Origin: Eonycteris spelaea
Lineage: Eukaryota; Chordata; Mammalia; Chiroptera; Pteropodidae
DNA length: 64,000 nt
Assembly (NCBI GenBank): GCA_003508835.1
Contig: PUFA01000209.1
Coordinates: 2,335,001-2,399,000 of the forward strand
Reading direction: 5' to 3'
Shown here: in pieces, positions 1 through 12,134 of the stretch
Numbering within the stretch: position 1 is the stretch's first letter
How the letters are laid out: each line of letters opens with the position of its first letter
The notes under the pieces: generated by a model
Seen by the model: the letters and a program-made list of their open reading frames with translations, nothing else
The model's database searches: none
What the model was told of the DNA's origin: nothing
Made by a program: the position numbers and the translations under genes

Positions 1-299
1 GGAAAATAAAGACATTATAAGACTTTATATAGAGCAGAGGTCCAAGAGGCTTAGACACCACCTACTGGAAACCAAAAGAAAAACACCTTCTCTGCAACAG
101 GCTAGGGACCATTATATAATAAAACTTCTTTCTGGAAAAAAAGAAAAAAAAAAAAAGACAGAGTACATTTCCATTAATGCCCAGGGGGAGAAATAGTTCA
201 TTAAACACCATGAACAACCAAAGTGATAAGTTATCCCAGAAAGAAAGAGAAAAATCTCCAGAAAATAAGCTTACGGATAGAAATATGTGACTTAAATGA

Positions 300-1130
300 C
301 AGAGAATTCAAGATGAAACTTCTGAAATAACTCAATGAGATCCGAAAGAATCATATCAACAATTTCAGGAATTGAAAAAACAACTAGATGAGCAGAATGA
401 TTTCTTTAGCAAGGAGACTGAAACCCTCAAAAAGAACCAAATAGACCTTCTGGAGATAAAGAACACACTGTAAGAGTTGAAAAATGAATAACAAACTTGG
501 GAAACAGATCGACCACAATGGAGGAAAGATCAGTGATATCAAAGACAGAAATGTAGAAATAAATCAGAAGGAAGAAGAAAGAAACTGAAGAATGAAAAAT
601 AATGAAAGAGAAATAAGAACGAGCTGATATCATCAGGAGAGAAACATAGAATAATGGAATTCTTGAAGGGGAGGAAAAGGAGCAGGGATTAGAAAGCATT
701 TTCAGAAAATAGTTGATGAGAATTTCTCAAATCTAAGGAATGAGCTGGAGCTGGAATTCAAGTCAGTAGAACACCAATTATCTCACCCAAAAGGCCTTCA
801 CCAAGACACACTGTATTAAAATTATCAAAAATCAACAACAATGGCAGAATTCAAGGGCAGCCAGGGAAAAGAAGATGGTAATCTATAAGGGAAAATCCAT
901 TAGATTATCATCAACTTCTCAGCACAAACCTTGCAAACCAGAAAGGAATGGAATCAAATATTCAAACTATTAAATGAAAGGAACTACTAGCCAAGAATAA
1001 TGTATCCAGCTAACTCTCCATTAGATATGAAGAGAAATAAGACATTCCAGACATACAAAAATTGAGGGAATTCTCCACTACGAAGTCTGCACTACAGGAT
1101 AAGGGTCAGCTCACCTAAAACAAAATGACA
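300..1130 (+). pseudogene. L1 ORF1 remnant (ORF1p, RNA-binding chaperone)
   Basis: The stretch has no long open frame, but its translated pieces follow L1 ORF1p. A lysine/glutamate-rich coiled-coil-like part lies at about 300-720. A C-terminal-domain-like part lies at about 860-1110, where phrases such as IYKGKSIRLS can be read before stops intervene. ORF1p normally trimerises through its coiled coil and coats L1 RNA. Several in-frame stops and indels break this copy. Exact ends are uncertain because homology was judged by eye. Confidence 0.7.
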
Positions 1131-1570
1131 AAAATAAAAAAAATGCATAATTAGGAGTAAGGTGACTAGCAGGCTGATGAAAGCAGAGTGCAACCCTTAC
1201 TAGGAACAGGACATTATAAGCTTAAAAATAAGAAGAGGTTTGCTATAGCAAGATAGTAATAGACATTCAGCGTACATAGGGACAAATTGAGACGACAATG
1301 ACTGAAAAGGAAAGGATTCAAAGATACAAATTCACAAAGGGGAATGGAGATAAGTCACATGCAGAAGAAGGGGAATAACTATATATATATAACTATCCTT
1401 TACCTATTCATAATGGTAACCACATGCCAAAGATTGAAAACCAAACTATAGAACAGAAAACAAGAAGGACCAGAGGGAAAACCCACAAAAGCCAACCAAA
1501 ATAAAGAAAACAGAAACACAATTCAGGGAAGCAATGGAAACACCAAGCTACCGGAAAGCAAAAGATAAAA

Positions 1571-4260
1571 TGGCTATAAGAAGACCTCATATTTCAATAA
1601 TCACCCTAAATATAAATGGACTGAACTCACCAATAAAAAGGCACAGAGTTGCAGATTGGATCAAAAAACAAAACCCAACCATATACTGCCTCCAAGAAAC
1701 ATATCTCAGTTCCAAAGACAAATATAGACTCAAATGTGGAAAATGATATTTCAAGCAGATGTCATTCAGAGAAAAGCGGGAGTAGCAGTACTAATATCGG
1801 ACAAAATAGACTTCAAAATAAAAAAGGTAAAGAAAGATACTGAGGGACACTTCATCATGATAAAGGGAATCATGCACCAAGAACACAGAACACTTATTCA
1901 TATCTATGCTCCCAATCAGAGAGCATCGAAATATATAAAGCAATTACTAACAGAACTAAAGGGAGAAACAGACAAAAACATTATCATAGTAGGGGACCTA
2001 AATACTCCACTGTCAGAAATGGACAGATCATACAAACAGAAAATCAATAAGGAAATAATAGCCTTAAATGACACATTAGACCAACTGTACATAATTGACA
2101 TTTACAGAGTGTTTCATCCCAAAACAGCTGCTTCTCTAGTACAAATGAAACATTCTCAAGGATCGACCACACACTGGGACACAGAGAATAGCCTCAACAA
2201 ATATAAGAGGGTTGAAATCATACCAACCATATTCTCTGATCATAATGCTTTGAAACTAGAAATCAACAGTAAAAAGAAAGGGGAAAGAACCACAAATACA
2301 TGGAGATTAAACAACATGACTGAAGAATAACCGAGTCAGAGAAGAAATAAAAAAGAGAGATCAAGAAATACATAGAAATGAATAATAATGATAGTACAAC
2401 ATATAAAAACTTTTGGAACACAGCAAAAGCAGTAATTAAGGAAAGTTCATATAATTATAGCCTACCTCCAAAAATAAGAACGACCTGAAATAAACAACTT
2501 AGTGCTTCATCTTAAAAAACTAGGAAAGGTAGAACAAATGAAGCCTAAAGTCAGCAGAAGGAAAGAAATCATCAGCATTAGAGCAGAAATAAATGAAATT
2601 GAAAACAAACAAACAAAAACAATAGAAAAAAATAAATGCAACAAAGAGCTGGTTCTTTGAGAAGGTTAATAAAATTGACAAACCCTTGGCTAGACTCACT
2701 AAAGAAAAAAGAGAAAGGACACAAATAAACAAAATCAGAGTGAAAGAAGGGAAATTATGACTGACATCGCAGAAATACAAAGAATCATGCAAGAATACTA
2801 TGAAAATGTATATAACATCAAATTTAATAACCTGGAAAAAATGAACCAGTACTTAGAAAAATACAACCTTCCTAGACTGAATCAAGAAAAACTGGAAAAT
2901 CTAAACAGATCAATCAGCAGTATGGAAATTGAAACAATCATCAAAAACATACGAAAAAGTAAAAGCCCAGGATCAGATGGCTTCACCAGTGAATTCTACC
3001 AAACATTCAAAGAAGATTTAACATCTATTCTCCTCAAACTCTTCCAAACAATTGAAGAGGAGGCAATACTACCCATTCATTTTATGAGGCTGATAGTACC
3101 TGATACCAAAACTTGGTCAGGATAACACACAAAAAAAGAAAACTACAGACCAATATCTCTCAAGAGCACAGATGCAAAAATCATAAATAAGATACTAGTG
3201 AACCGCATACAGCAACATATTAAAAAGATTATACACCATGATCAAGTGGCTTCTTCTCAGAGGCACAGGGATGGTTCAACATACACAAATCGATAATGTG
3301 ATACATCACATAAATAAATTAAAAAATAAGAAACACATGATCATATCAATATGCAGAAAAAGCTTTCGACAAGATACAGCACCCATTTATGATCAAAACA
3401 TTTAACAAAATCGGTACAGAAGTCAAATACCTTAATATAATAAAGGCCATATATAACAAGCCCTCGGCCAACATTATACTTAGTGGTGAAAAAGTAAAAA
3501 CCTTCCCTCTAAGATCAGGAACAAGGCAAGACTGTCCACCATCACCACTGTTAGTGAGAGCGAGTGCAATCAGACAAGAAAAAGATATAAAAGGCATCCA
3601 AATAGGAAATGAAGAAGTCAAACTGTCACTATTTACAGATGACATAATTGTCTATAATAAAAAGACAAATAACCTATTTAAAAACATGGGCAAAGAATCT
3701 GAATAGACAGTTCTTTAAAGAAGATCTGTAATTGCCAATAAGCACATGAAAAAGATGCTCAATGTAATTATTCATCAAGGAAATGTAAATTTAAATCTAA
3801 ATGAGGTACTACTTTACATCTATTTGGATGACTATCTTCAGAAAGATAATAACGTGTTCTTGAGGATAGGAGACATTAGAAACCTCATACACTACTGGTA
3901 GGAACGTAAAATGATGTAGTTGCTTTGGAAACCAGTCTGGCAGTTCCTCAAATGGTTAAGTGTAGTTACCGTAAGATTCAGAAAGTCCACTCCTGGATAT
4001 ATACCCAAGAGAACTGAAAATAGGTATTCAAACAAAAACTTTAACATAAATGTTTACAACATATTACAGCCCAAACTTGGAAACAACCCAGTTGTCTATT
4101 AACAAATAGATGAATAAATAAAACATGGCATATTCATGCAACAGAATATTATTTGGCAATGAAAAGAAATGAAATACTGATAAATGCTATAACAAGCAAA
4201 GTGAAAGAAGCCAGTCACAAAGGACCACATATTATGATTTCATTTATGATTCCATTCATT
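1571..4260 (+). pseudogene. L1 ORF2 remnant (endonuclease and reverse transcriptase)
   Basis: Broken ORF2 of L1, whose product nicks DNA and reverse-transcribes L1 RNA. The endonuclease part starts at 1571 with ISIITLNINGLNSP and LQET motifs. It shifts frame near 1738 and continues to 2330 with YAPN, GDLN and SDHNAL, which are active-site motifs of the endonuclease. A stop at 2328 ends that frame. The RT part resumes at 2757-3125 (KSKSPGSDGFTSEFYQ) and at 3389-3706 (RSGTRQDCP, then FTDD at 3632-3643 in place of FADD). A short deletion near 3255 and a stop at 3123 break it. The region after 3690 is joined to the distal ORF2 by a deletion. Confidence 0.85.
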
Positions 4261-4579
4261 CTTCTGTTGAGAAAGCCCAAGATGAAAAAAGGGAGGCCTC
4301 AGTTCTACACACAGAATCACAGGCTTAGAAGAAAAACTCTAAACTGAATCCTGGCTGACAGCTGAATCATACTTTATGGGTCTGATTTCTTCTGTGTAAT
4401 ATGGAAATACTGGGTTAGACTAGAGAAGCTGTAAGGCTCTCCAGAAGTCCTCTGATTGCTGTACATACATAGTGGTGCAATACATACTGCATTCACAGAG
4501 GCCCTTTGACGCAGAAGTTGTGTGGTAAACAGGTCACAACTATAAGCCTTTACACATCTTTTGTCATGAAAGGAATCAA

Positions 4580-4810
4580 AAGAAAGGCAGTTTGAGCAAT
4601 GGAAAGAACACTGAATTTAGATCCAAACCTCTACATTCTAAATCTGGCTCATGCATGTAGTAGCTCTATTACACTTGACTTCTCTCAGCCTAGTTTCCTC
4701 GTCTATAAGAACAAGAACAATGACAATAGCTACCTTACCCTACCATTTAGACTGAAATACACTGTAAATTCTATATAACTTCTATATAACCTATGGAATG
4801 AAATACAGTT
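4580..4810 (+). mobile_element. MIR SINE
   Basis: Sequence follows the MIR order on the plus strand: a tRNA-like start (ggaaagaacactgaattt), a core with TCTGGCTCATGC, then the phrase CTTCTCTCAGCCTAGTTTCCTCGTCTATAAG in diverged form, then an AC-rich tail. It is an old, inactive tRNA-derived SINE. Confidence 0.75.
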
Positions 4811-4819
4811 GTAAGACAC

Positions 4820-5552
4820 AATAATGATTAAAATCATATCTGAATCAACTCCCCAGCCCTATACGCTTCCCTGCATATTGAAGTCAATATTTACTGCAGC
4901 TCTCAGCACTGTTAGACCGAGGAAATTTTCTAGCTGTCATTTTTTTTTCAGAAACCCAATTGTGTTTTTTCTTCAGTAGCTGTGAGCATTGCCACTCTGC
5001 TTTTTCCTGTCACAGATGTCCTGACTCTTACTTGCAGTTTTAGACAAATAAGCCTTTTATCTGAGGACCATGTAATTCACATTCTCCTCAACTAGCTTGC
5101 TGTGAACAACTTCAGTTCTTTCCTAACTTCACTTCTAGAGATCTTTATTCCCTCTTCTTTCTCTTGTGGAAGAGGCCACAGTGAATCCTATAGCTGCCTT
5201 TCCCATACTCTTTGGGGACGATAAAGACCAAAACCAAACATAAAAGACAAAAAAAAAAACTTGTTATCCCCAAATTGCATTCCCAGAATTCTTTCCCATG
5301 CTGTGTTAAATTTGTCATCTGACCCAAAGGAAAAGCAAGTACAAAATAAAATAAAATAAGGTATTATCCCCATGCCATAGCTCCAGGTTTGAAACATAAA
5401 TGGACTAAATTCCATAAAAATATTTCTAGATGAGCTCCCAAACCAGAGTCCAGTTTGTAAGATTCTACACATTGAGATTTTGCTGAGCTTTTTCTATATT
5501 ATAATATGTCATTCAAGATGGCTTCATGGAAAGTCAAAAACTATTTTTGAGG
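4820..5552. other. No recognised feature
   Basis: Unique-looking AT-rich sequence. A 94-codon open frame on the minus strand (5188-5472) has no family resemblance and weak codon structure, so I do not call a gene. Confidence 0.5.
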
Positions 5553-5752
5553 ATATTCATTCATTTATTCATTCATTCACCACCTAAAATGAATCAAAAG
5601 AGTGCCAGGCACTGGGAAAAGAGAGAGCTAGAACTAGACTTAGAGCTAGAGATGACAGAAATAGAGATGAGACAGAGACAGAGACAAAGACAGAGATAGA
5701 GATAAAGAGATGTACCCTGCCCTCAATGATGTCCCTTTTAGTAGAGGAGTTA
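5553..5752 (-). mobile_element. L2 LINE 3' fragment with purine-rich insert
   Basis: Reads as the antisense of the L2 3' end: TTCATTCATTTATTCATTCATTCA, then GTGCCAGGCACTGGG, then CCTGCCCTCAATGATGTCC near 5718. Between these is a purine-rich AGAGAT/GAGACA simple repeat (about 5622-5713) that expanded inside the element. Confidence 0.65.
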
Positions 5753-5945
5753 GATTATTTCCCTCTCAGGAGATCTTCTAACATCAGATACCTATTACAA
5801 CCCTATGGTGTGGGCACTAACATTATGTCCATTTTTCAAAAGAGGCAATTGACTCACAGGGGGATTGAATAGCTTTCCTAAAGGTACACAAGTAACATTT
5901 TTGACTTCAGAATCTACGCTGTTAATTTTGTCTTTGCTCCTTCTA
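5753..5945 (-). mobile_element. MIR SINE (reverse)
   Basis: Reads as reverse-complement MIR core and head: CCCTATGGTGTGGGCACT, TGTCCATTTTTCAAAAGAGG, ACTCACAGGGGG, then AAGGTACACAAGTAAC. Diverged, inactive. Confidence 0.65.
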
Positions 5946-5949
5946 TAGG

Positions 5950-6600
5950 ACACTGTCAGAGATTTACTCCAACAGAGTGAGTCATACAGATGTTTGAGAT
6001 ACTACATTAAAGCCTTTCAAATTTCCACAACTCTAAGCACTGAGGCGATCATCTCTTCCAATAATTTATAAGCCCAAACATAGCTGAGACTTTTTAAACA
6101 TCTTGGAGTGGTGCTGTCCACTGGGAGGATGACTTAGTGCATTTTTAGCTCTTACTTTAAAATCTGTTCTCTCTAAATGTTTTCATACTTCTTATCGCTG
6201 CCATCATTGGAAGGAATAATACATAATCAGAGAAAGGGGACTAAACTATAATAAAAAGCATTTGCTTTGTCTGGCTTGTTAGCCATGTTATCAAAATGTT
6301 CCAGTGATTTCACTCTGAAAATATCCACTCAATTCCATCAACATTCCATTAGCCAATAGGACTAATATCCAGGATCAATCTGTGGTAGATGGCAAGTGTA
6401 GTAGATGCTACAGAACTTCAATACATTTCTAACAAAATAGCCACCATTAGACAATAAATAACATTTATAATGCTTGATAGCATAGTTGGAGAAAAAACAT
6501 TTATTCAACCTTGCACATATTCTTCCAAGCAATTGTTTCTGTGAAATCTTTATCTTAGTATATTTTAATCCACTATCTGCTTCTTTTCTCAATAGTCACC
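5950..6600. other. No recognised feature
   Basis: Ordinary AT-rich sequence. I found no coding signal, RNA gene or clear repeat in it. Confidence 0.4.
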
Positions 6601-6614
6601 CATTACTCCCACCA

Positions 6615-6661
6615 ATACACACACACATACACACACACACCACACACAACGCACACATGCA
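6615..6661. repeat. (CA)n microsatellite, interrupted
   Basis: Alternating CA/CACA units with single-base interruptions (cat, ccac, aacg). Confidence 0.9.
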
Positions 6662-7084
6662 CAGAGGCCACATATTCCTGAGACTTTCTGAAATATGGGG
6701 TATGCATTGTTGTCATAAGATTATGTGAATAAATTTAAATATTGCAAAAAATAGAAAATAAAGCATCATTAAACACAATGGATACTGAAATAACTGTTGT
6801 GAAACCCAGCTCACTGAAGATTTATGTCATCCCTCATTGGTGAGCATCATATTCACACCTTTCAGAACCCAGAGGAGGTTCCATCATCTGAGGCATGCCC
6901 TCAGCTCTTCTTAACATTGCCATTTACTTCTTTCACGCTGGAAAGACTAAAGTAGAAACTGCAACCTCTTTGCTTTGTGTCTTTTCCTTTTCATACAGTG
7001 CCCCTTTCTTCTATCCCTGGAACACCTTTGCTGAGCAAGGAGCATTGGCCAATCTTCACTGAGATCTCCAAACTAATTTCCCTT

Positions 7085-7470
7085 TCCTCTTGGGGCCATA
7101 GCTGCATTACATTTCCCAGCCTTCCTTGCAGTTAGAAGTGGCCATGTGATTGAGTTCTGACCAATAGAACATGGGCAAAAGTGGTGGACACCCTTTCTAG
7201 TTATGGCCTATAAAACACCTTCCAGGCACCACTGTGTTCTCTCCCTCCATCAGGGCTTCACTGAATGGCTCTGAGGCCCTAAGAGATGGTGGGGCCACAA
7301 GAAGCCTCAGTCTCTGAATGGCTCTGTGGAGAAGAATTACCTCCTTCCAGTCCAACTTACATTGAAATATAAAGATGGGAAATAACAAACTTTTACCATG
7401 TAAAGCCTCAAAATTTAGGATTGTTAGTTCTAGCAGATAACCTACCCTATATGTTTATGTAAGAGTTGTA
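7085..7470 (+). mobile_element. Ancient interspersed repeat, family not named
   Basis: Phrases such as TTACATTTCCCAGCCTTCCTTG, GTGGCCATGTGATTGAGTTC and GACCAATAGAACATGGGC recur widely in mammalian genomes, in an old LTR- or LINE-tail-like repeat. A similar phrase in the opposite orientation occurs near 17180-17240. I cannot name the family confidently. Confidence 0.45.
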
Positions 7471-7474
7471 CAAC

Positions 7475-8112
7475 ATAAATGCTGTGTTGTCCTTTGGATC
7501 AGAATTAAATATGTTTTAAATTAACATCATTTCAAACTTATTTCTGTTACCATACTATGAAGAAAACAAATTGAGTTTTCTTACTTTGGAGGGCAAGTAC
7601 TATAACATAACATGAAAAAAATTAATTCAAACCAGATTAAAAGTTTATCAGATTTGATTTACTGTAGTTCATCCATCAGTAAATGGAATGCGATGAAATC
7701 TCTTTACATATTTTTAAAATTTTTATGTTCTATTTATATGGGTTTTTAAGAGCTGTCTCAACGAGCATGTTGAGAGCTACTCCAGAAAGAGGCTTTATAT
7801 TTAATATAGCAGTTTGATTGTTGCTAAGCATCCATTTGGTACAAATCAATAATAACATAACCACTAGCATCAAAAAACCCAAAACAGCATAGTTTGGGGA
7901 GAAAAGGGACATCTGCGGTACTTCTCTGTGGTTTGGACAAACAAGGTTTCGCACATAGAACTCCAGGACAGTTTTCTTAAACATTATTTTTCTTTTCTTT
8001 TCTTTACTCTTCTTCTTTACTAAAGACTTCTGCTCTACTAAAGAAGAGAGCATGAGTGCAGAGGTGTGATTAGTAAGTGCTCAGAAATTGATTAACTCTT
8101 TAATTCTTAGCT
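7475..8112. other. No recognised feature
   Basis: AT-rich sequence. A 107-codon minus-strand open frame (7730-8053) contains a hydrophobic run but matches nothing I know, and it lacks other gene signals. Confidence 0.4.
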
Positions 8113-8137
8113 AAAAAAAAAAAAAAAAAAAAAAAAG
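8113..8137. repeat. Poly(A) tract
   Basis: About 25 consecutive A residues. This could be an old retroposon tail, but no recognisable retroposon body precedes it. Confidence 0.85.
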
Positions 8138-8139
8138 GG

Positions 8140-9465
8140 CTCATTTGCAGAAAAGAAATGGCCAGAAGGCAAAGAAATATGGCAGACCCAGGACTTGAGC
8201 TGACTGCAAGTACAAAAGAAAAAAAAATGCTGTGGTGTAGTCATTGCAGGCACTGGAGCCTGCACATGAAGCCAAGGATTAGTTATGGCAGGAGAGATAC
8301 TGCATATGAACCTGAGGACAGCTGCCTAACCAAAAGATTGAACAAGGGGAAATTCAAGCTTAACAAAGATATATGCAACCACGGTGCTAGTTCAGGGAGA
8401 ATCTCAGGCTGAATATATTTAGCCCACCCAAGTCCCAAGCCTGAAACTTTCCCTTAACAATAACATGTCTCCACCTGTGAGCTATTTGAACCCATGGGGT
8501 TTTTGAGTGCAGTGAGTGGTGGATGTGGTCATGGCAGAGAACAGGGTAGGTGCTTATTAATACAATGCACTTGGCTGAAGCAAAGACACTAAGGAAAATA
8601 TTTATTTTAGGCCAGCAGGAAGAAAATCTAGTGTGGCTCTTGAGTAGACAAGATGTACGGGGCTCACAAAAGTGGGGCATGGGGCACTCATTTGGCTCCT
8701 TTTTGGTCCCCAATTGTGCCTAATGCAAGGTGTTGATAGAGCAGAGCCTGGGCCATCTTCATTCCTTTCAGGTCACACCACACCCCCTTACTCTTTTCTG
8801 TGGCCTCTCTCTGTTATTTTCCATTCAGTCAGTTTTTCACTACTGCCAGAGAATTGTTTACTAATCTGGGGTCAATGGAAACCTTTATATTTCTCCAGTT
8901 TTATTTTCTCCCATTTTAATGGTGAAAGCAAATCAAGTACCCTAGCTGAATACCAGTGTGGGGAGAATAATAGTCCCCTTTTAAGGAATGGCTATCATCC
9001 TGTCACAAGCTCCTTCTAATTAGCTGTACATGAGCTCAGACCTGTAGACTAGAGGGCCAACTTACTCCAGATTGGATCATCAAGGAGGCAGATTTTGATT
9101 TGAAGGAATTTTATTTGAAGCTTAAAAATATATTGAAGTCAGATACAAACCCCAAGAAAATTTTGGCCTCAGAGAAGAAAGTAGAAACCTTGGCAGAATA
9201 CTAAGTTTAGTAAGTAGTAACCGAGAAAATTTAATTAATAAATGAGCTATGTGTTTGATCAAGTGAACTTAAAAGGTAAAAATATTACTGCCCATTATAA
9301 GCAATAAGAACTTTGAACCTTGACTTTATGGGTTTAATGGGAATGACAGCAGAAGTAATAATGAAATCTTTGGGAAAATTGTATTCAAATAATAGGGGAC
9401 CTACAAAGTTTGGCAAATATTATTCGAATGTCAGTTGAAGAGTTTCAGTCTATATTTGAAAAGGA
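8140..9465. other. No recognised feature
   Basis: Mixed-composition sequence with short overlapping open frames on both strands (for example 8158-8412, 8672-9019). None shows family motifs. Confidence 0.4.
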
Positions 9466-9565
9466 ATCTTCTTGTTTTGTTGTTTACTGTTTTTTGTGCT
9501 GCCGTTGTTCCTGTTTCTGTTGTCATTGTTGTTCTTCCTCCTCCTCTTATTTTTTTCTCATTACC
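9466..9565. repeat. Pyrimidine-rich, TTGTTG/CTTCCTCCTC-rich stretch
   Basis: Low-complexity T/G- then C/T-rich sequence. It produces overlapping leucine- and cysteine-rich open frames in three phases, which is a composition artefact. Confidence 0.6.
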
Positions 9566-9788
9566 CTTTACATCGCTCCCTTTCCAATTCTTTGAATTCA
9601 ATCAAATCTCAAGATGTTCTTTCAAAATTTAGTTTTTTAATACTAAAAATGTTGTTGGGTTTTATACCTGTTTCATGTAACAGAAAATTCCAAAACAGCA
9701 GTGATGTAAACATACCAGGGCTCATGATCTCACGTTAAGGATGCCTGAGCAGCAGCAGGACTGGGTGACACTCCACAGTGTCATCAAC

Positions 9789-10131
9789 CTAGAAGGGCAA
9801 AGAGCTGATAAGTCGACACATCAAACTACTGCAGAACTTGAACAGTCGGAAAACAAGACAAATTTTATGAACTTGAACAATGAAATGCCAAATGATTTCT
9901 AACACTAGGTCATTTGAACTTGACTTTTTTCTCCTTATCTTCTTCTTTTCTCTGGTTTCCTTCAGCTCTTTTGTTGGTTTTGTCCTCCCTTTGCAGCAGC
10001 CATGTAATAAAATGCGCTGCTTGGTCTTCCGCATCAGGAAGACAGTAGGTGTCAGAATGACAGAAGCCACTAACTCTGAGGTGGTGCAGGCATCTACATA
10101 GGGCCCTGACAAGATCTTTGGGATGCAACAA
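9789..10131 (-). other. Overlapping minus-strand open frames, not recognised
   Basis: Two minus-strand frames overlap here: 107 codons (9789-10112) and 73 codons (9910-10131). The first has a short hydrophobic segment followed by a lysine-rich tail. This could be a decayed processed pseudogene, but I could not name a parent and saw no poly(A) tail or flanking duplication. The alternative is chance. Confidence 0.2.
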
Positions 10132-10274
10132 TGTGCACTGCCCCGAGCTCAGAAAGGGAGCATAAATGCAAAAAATTAAGAGAATTCACATGGTTACAAA
10201 ATGAGACACAAGGCTCCCATGGCCTTAGCCATTTTTTTGGTGCTTTTAACTTTTTTCTATGTTAATAATTGTTG

Positions 10275-10500
10275 AGTTATACTAATATCATAAGAAGGCA
10301 GTGGTTGTGGTAGAAAAGAATGTGGGCTTTGATTTCAGATCTTTTGGCCTTATGTTCAGATAATACTTACCTACAAATTAAGTGTCTTGAATAAGCCATT
10401 TCCATAAGCTCAATTTTTCCATATATTAACTAGAGGTAATAGTCTCTACTCCACAGGTGGCTCTCAGGATTACATGAGGTAATATACATAAATACTTTAT
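10275..10500 (+). mobile_element. MIR SINE
   Basis: MIR-like on the plus strand: GTGGTAGAAAAGAATGTGGG head, degenerate core, AGTGTCTTGAATAAGCCATTT, TCAATTTTTCCATATATTAAC, then GGATTACATGAGGTAATATAC. Confidence 0.65.
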
Positions 10501-11955
10501 CCCTTCTACTTTAAACAAGTAAAAACAAACTACAACAAAAACATCATATGGAAATTCATGTTTGCAGAGTTAGGTAAATAAGTTATTGATAATTTGAATT
10601 TTTTAAATAATAATTATAATTATTTGATTTAATAAATGTATAAAATATTCTATTCCCAAAGAAATGCAAAGTCTTATTTAATTTAAAAAAATGCAATGTG
10701 TAAACAATTCAAAGAGTGAACTGACATCCATTTTACTTACCATTGCATCCAGAACCAGAATGTTTTTAGGCACATGGAAAATATTCAGTAAAATTTTTGA
10801 ATAAATAAATACATAAATGAATGAAACAACTTTCATTATTTTATATATATATATTATATATATATAATATATATATAATTATTCTTGGCACTGTAGTAGT
10901 TGCACAAAATGTAAATAAGACTAACGTTCATGAATCTTAGATTCTAAGTATGGACAAATCAACAAAATGATTTCAGATTATGATTAAGTGCTATGAGAAA
11001 AATTAAACAGGATTATGTGATAGAAATTGGCTCAAAAATGTGAAGAGAGCAAAAAAAGGCTTTAGATCAGATGCTCATAGAAGTTCTGAGTGATAAAGAA
11101 GAACCAGTCATAGGATAATCTAGATTTATGGTTGAAGATTTCTTCAACAACACTGCATTACATTTATTTGACTTAAATTAATAGAACTCTATTTAGTTCA
11201 TTTTGGAAGCATTTTCTTCAGTTAATAATCACACAGTTTAGTCATAGATGTGGCTCTTTTCCTAGATTTTGCAAAACTTGCAATCCTGAGGCTCTAGGAT
11301 CTCCAGGGAGAATGAAATTGTTTTATTGGGTAATGTTTTCTAAAGCAGATCCTAATGGACATAAGATAGTTATAGACGCATACCTCCAAAAATAAACATT
11401 CTGTGGCCAAATACCCTGTGAACCAATCCAGGAACATTGGTGTCTTAAAGCCTCAGAGAACTCCAAAAGTAGAATAAGATGTATTACGTGTATCTTGATG
11501 TTTTCTCCACTAATTTTCAACATTTTATTTTAAATTTAATTTTTCCCTTTCTTTGTATACTTATTAACATCAAAATACAATTTGAAAAATACTGGTGTAG
11601 TATTAAAGATAGAACTTAGGCACAAAGGGAAAAGGAGGAAAATAATCCTCTGCCTATACGCCTTGTGATTTTAAAATGGGATATTTTACACAGACTTATC
11701 AGAAACTTAAAATAAGCTCTAGATAGCATATTTACATACATTACCCACTTTAAACCCACTGAACAATAAAAGAGTTGCTCATGTTTAGTTTTTCAGCAAC
11801 TTGAAATTTTTTTTTAAGTTGTTCTGATGTGAAAGGGGACTATATTTTGGTTTCTTCTGGTTTTGCTTCATAAGAATTTACAACATTTAGGCAGATCTGC
11901 CTTTGGTTTAGTCTGGTTTAGTATAAAGCAATCAATGAAATATGGCAGACACTTC
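10501..11955. other. AT-rich sequence with an AT microsatellite
   Basis: Contains a (TA)n tract with imperfections at about 10840-10879. The rest is AT-rich with no gene or identifiable element. Confidence 0.5.
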
Positions 11956-11964
11956 ATGAGGTTT

Positions 11965-12130
11965 TCCATATGAATGCCACACTCCCATCACTTCATCACT
12001 TACTAGAGGAGATTTTAGGCAAATTACTCTAATTCTCAAAGTTTCACATTTCTCATCTGAAAAGAGAGATGGTAATAATCATATCCTGCCTTTTAGAGGA
12101 GGAGTCAAGCTAATGTAAAGGGCTTGAAAA
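11965..12130 (+). mobile_element. MIR SINE
   Basis: Plus-strand MIR core and tail: CATCACTTACTAGAGG, TTTTAGGCAAATTACTC, TTTCACATTTCTCATCTG, then GGTAATAATCATATCCTGCC. Confidence 0.7.
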
Positions 12131-12134
12131 AGAG

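Larger units (their letters stand above)
1..4280 (+). mobile_element. Degraded LINE-1, truncated by window edge
   Basis: Sense-strand L1 retrotransposon fossil. ORF1 C-terminal remnants lie at about 780-1130, an inter-ORF region follows, and ORF2 begins near 1571 and ends near 4260. The element has many stops and frame changes. ORF2 jumps at about 3690 from the reverse transcriptase region directly to text typical of the ORF2 C-terminus (a GKESE-like phrase, then the tail region through 4250), so roughly a kilobase of the usual L1 is missing. No clear poly(A) tail or target duplication was found at the 3' end. It cannot encode an active element. Confidence 0.9.

Noticed and set aside
6600..6661. 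CRISPR-like or other spaced direct repeats
   Set aside because: This is an interrupted CA microsatellite. No repeat-spacer array was seen anywhere, and the DNA is mammalian.
8113..8137. Processed pseudogene tail
   Set aside because: No retrocopy body, polyadenylation signal or target duplication was found around the A-run.
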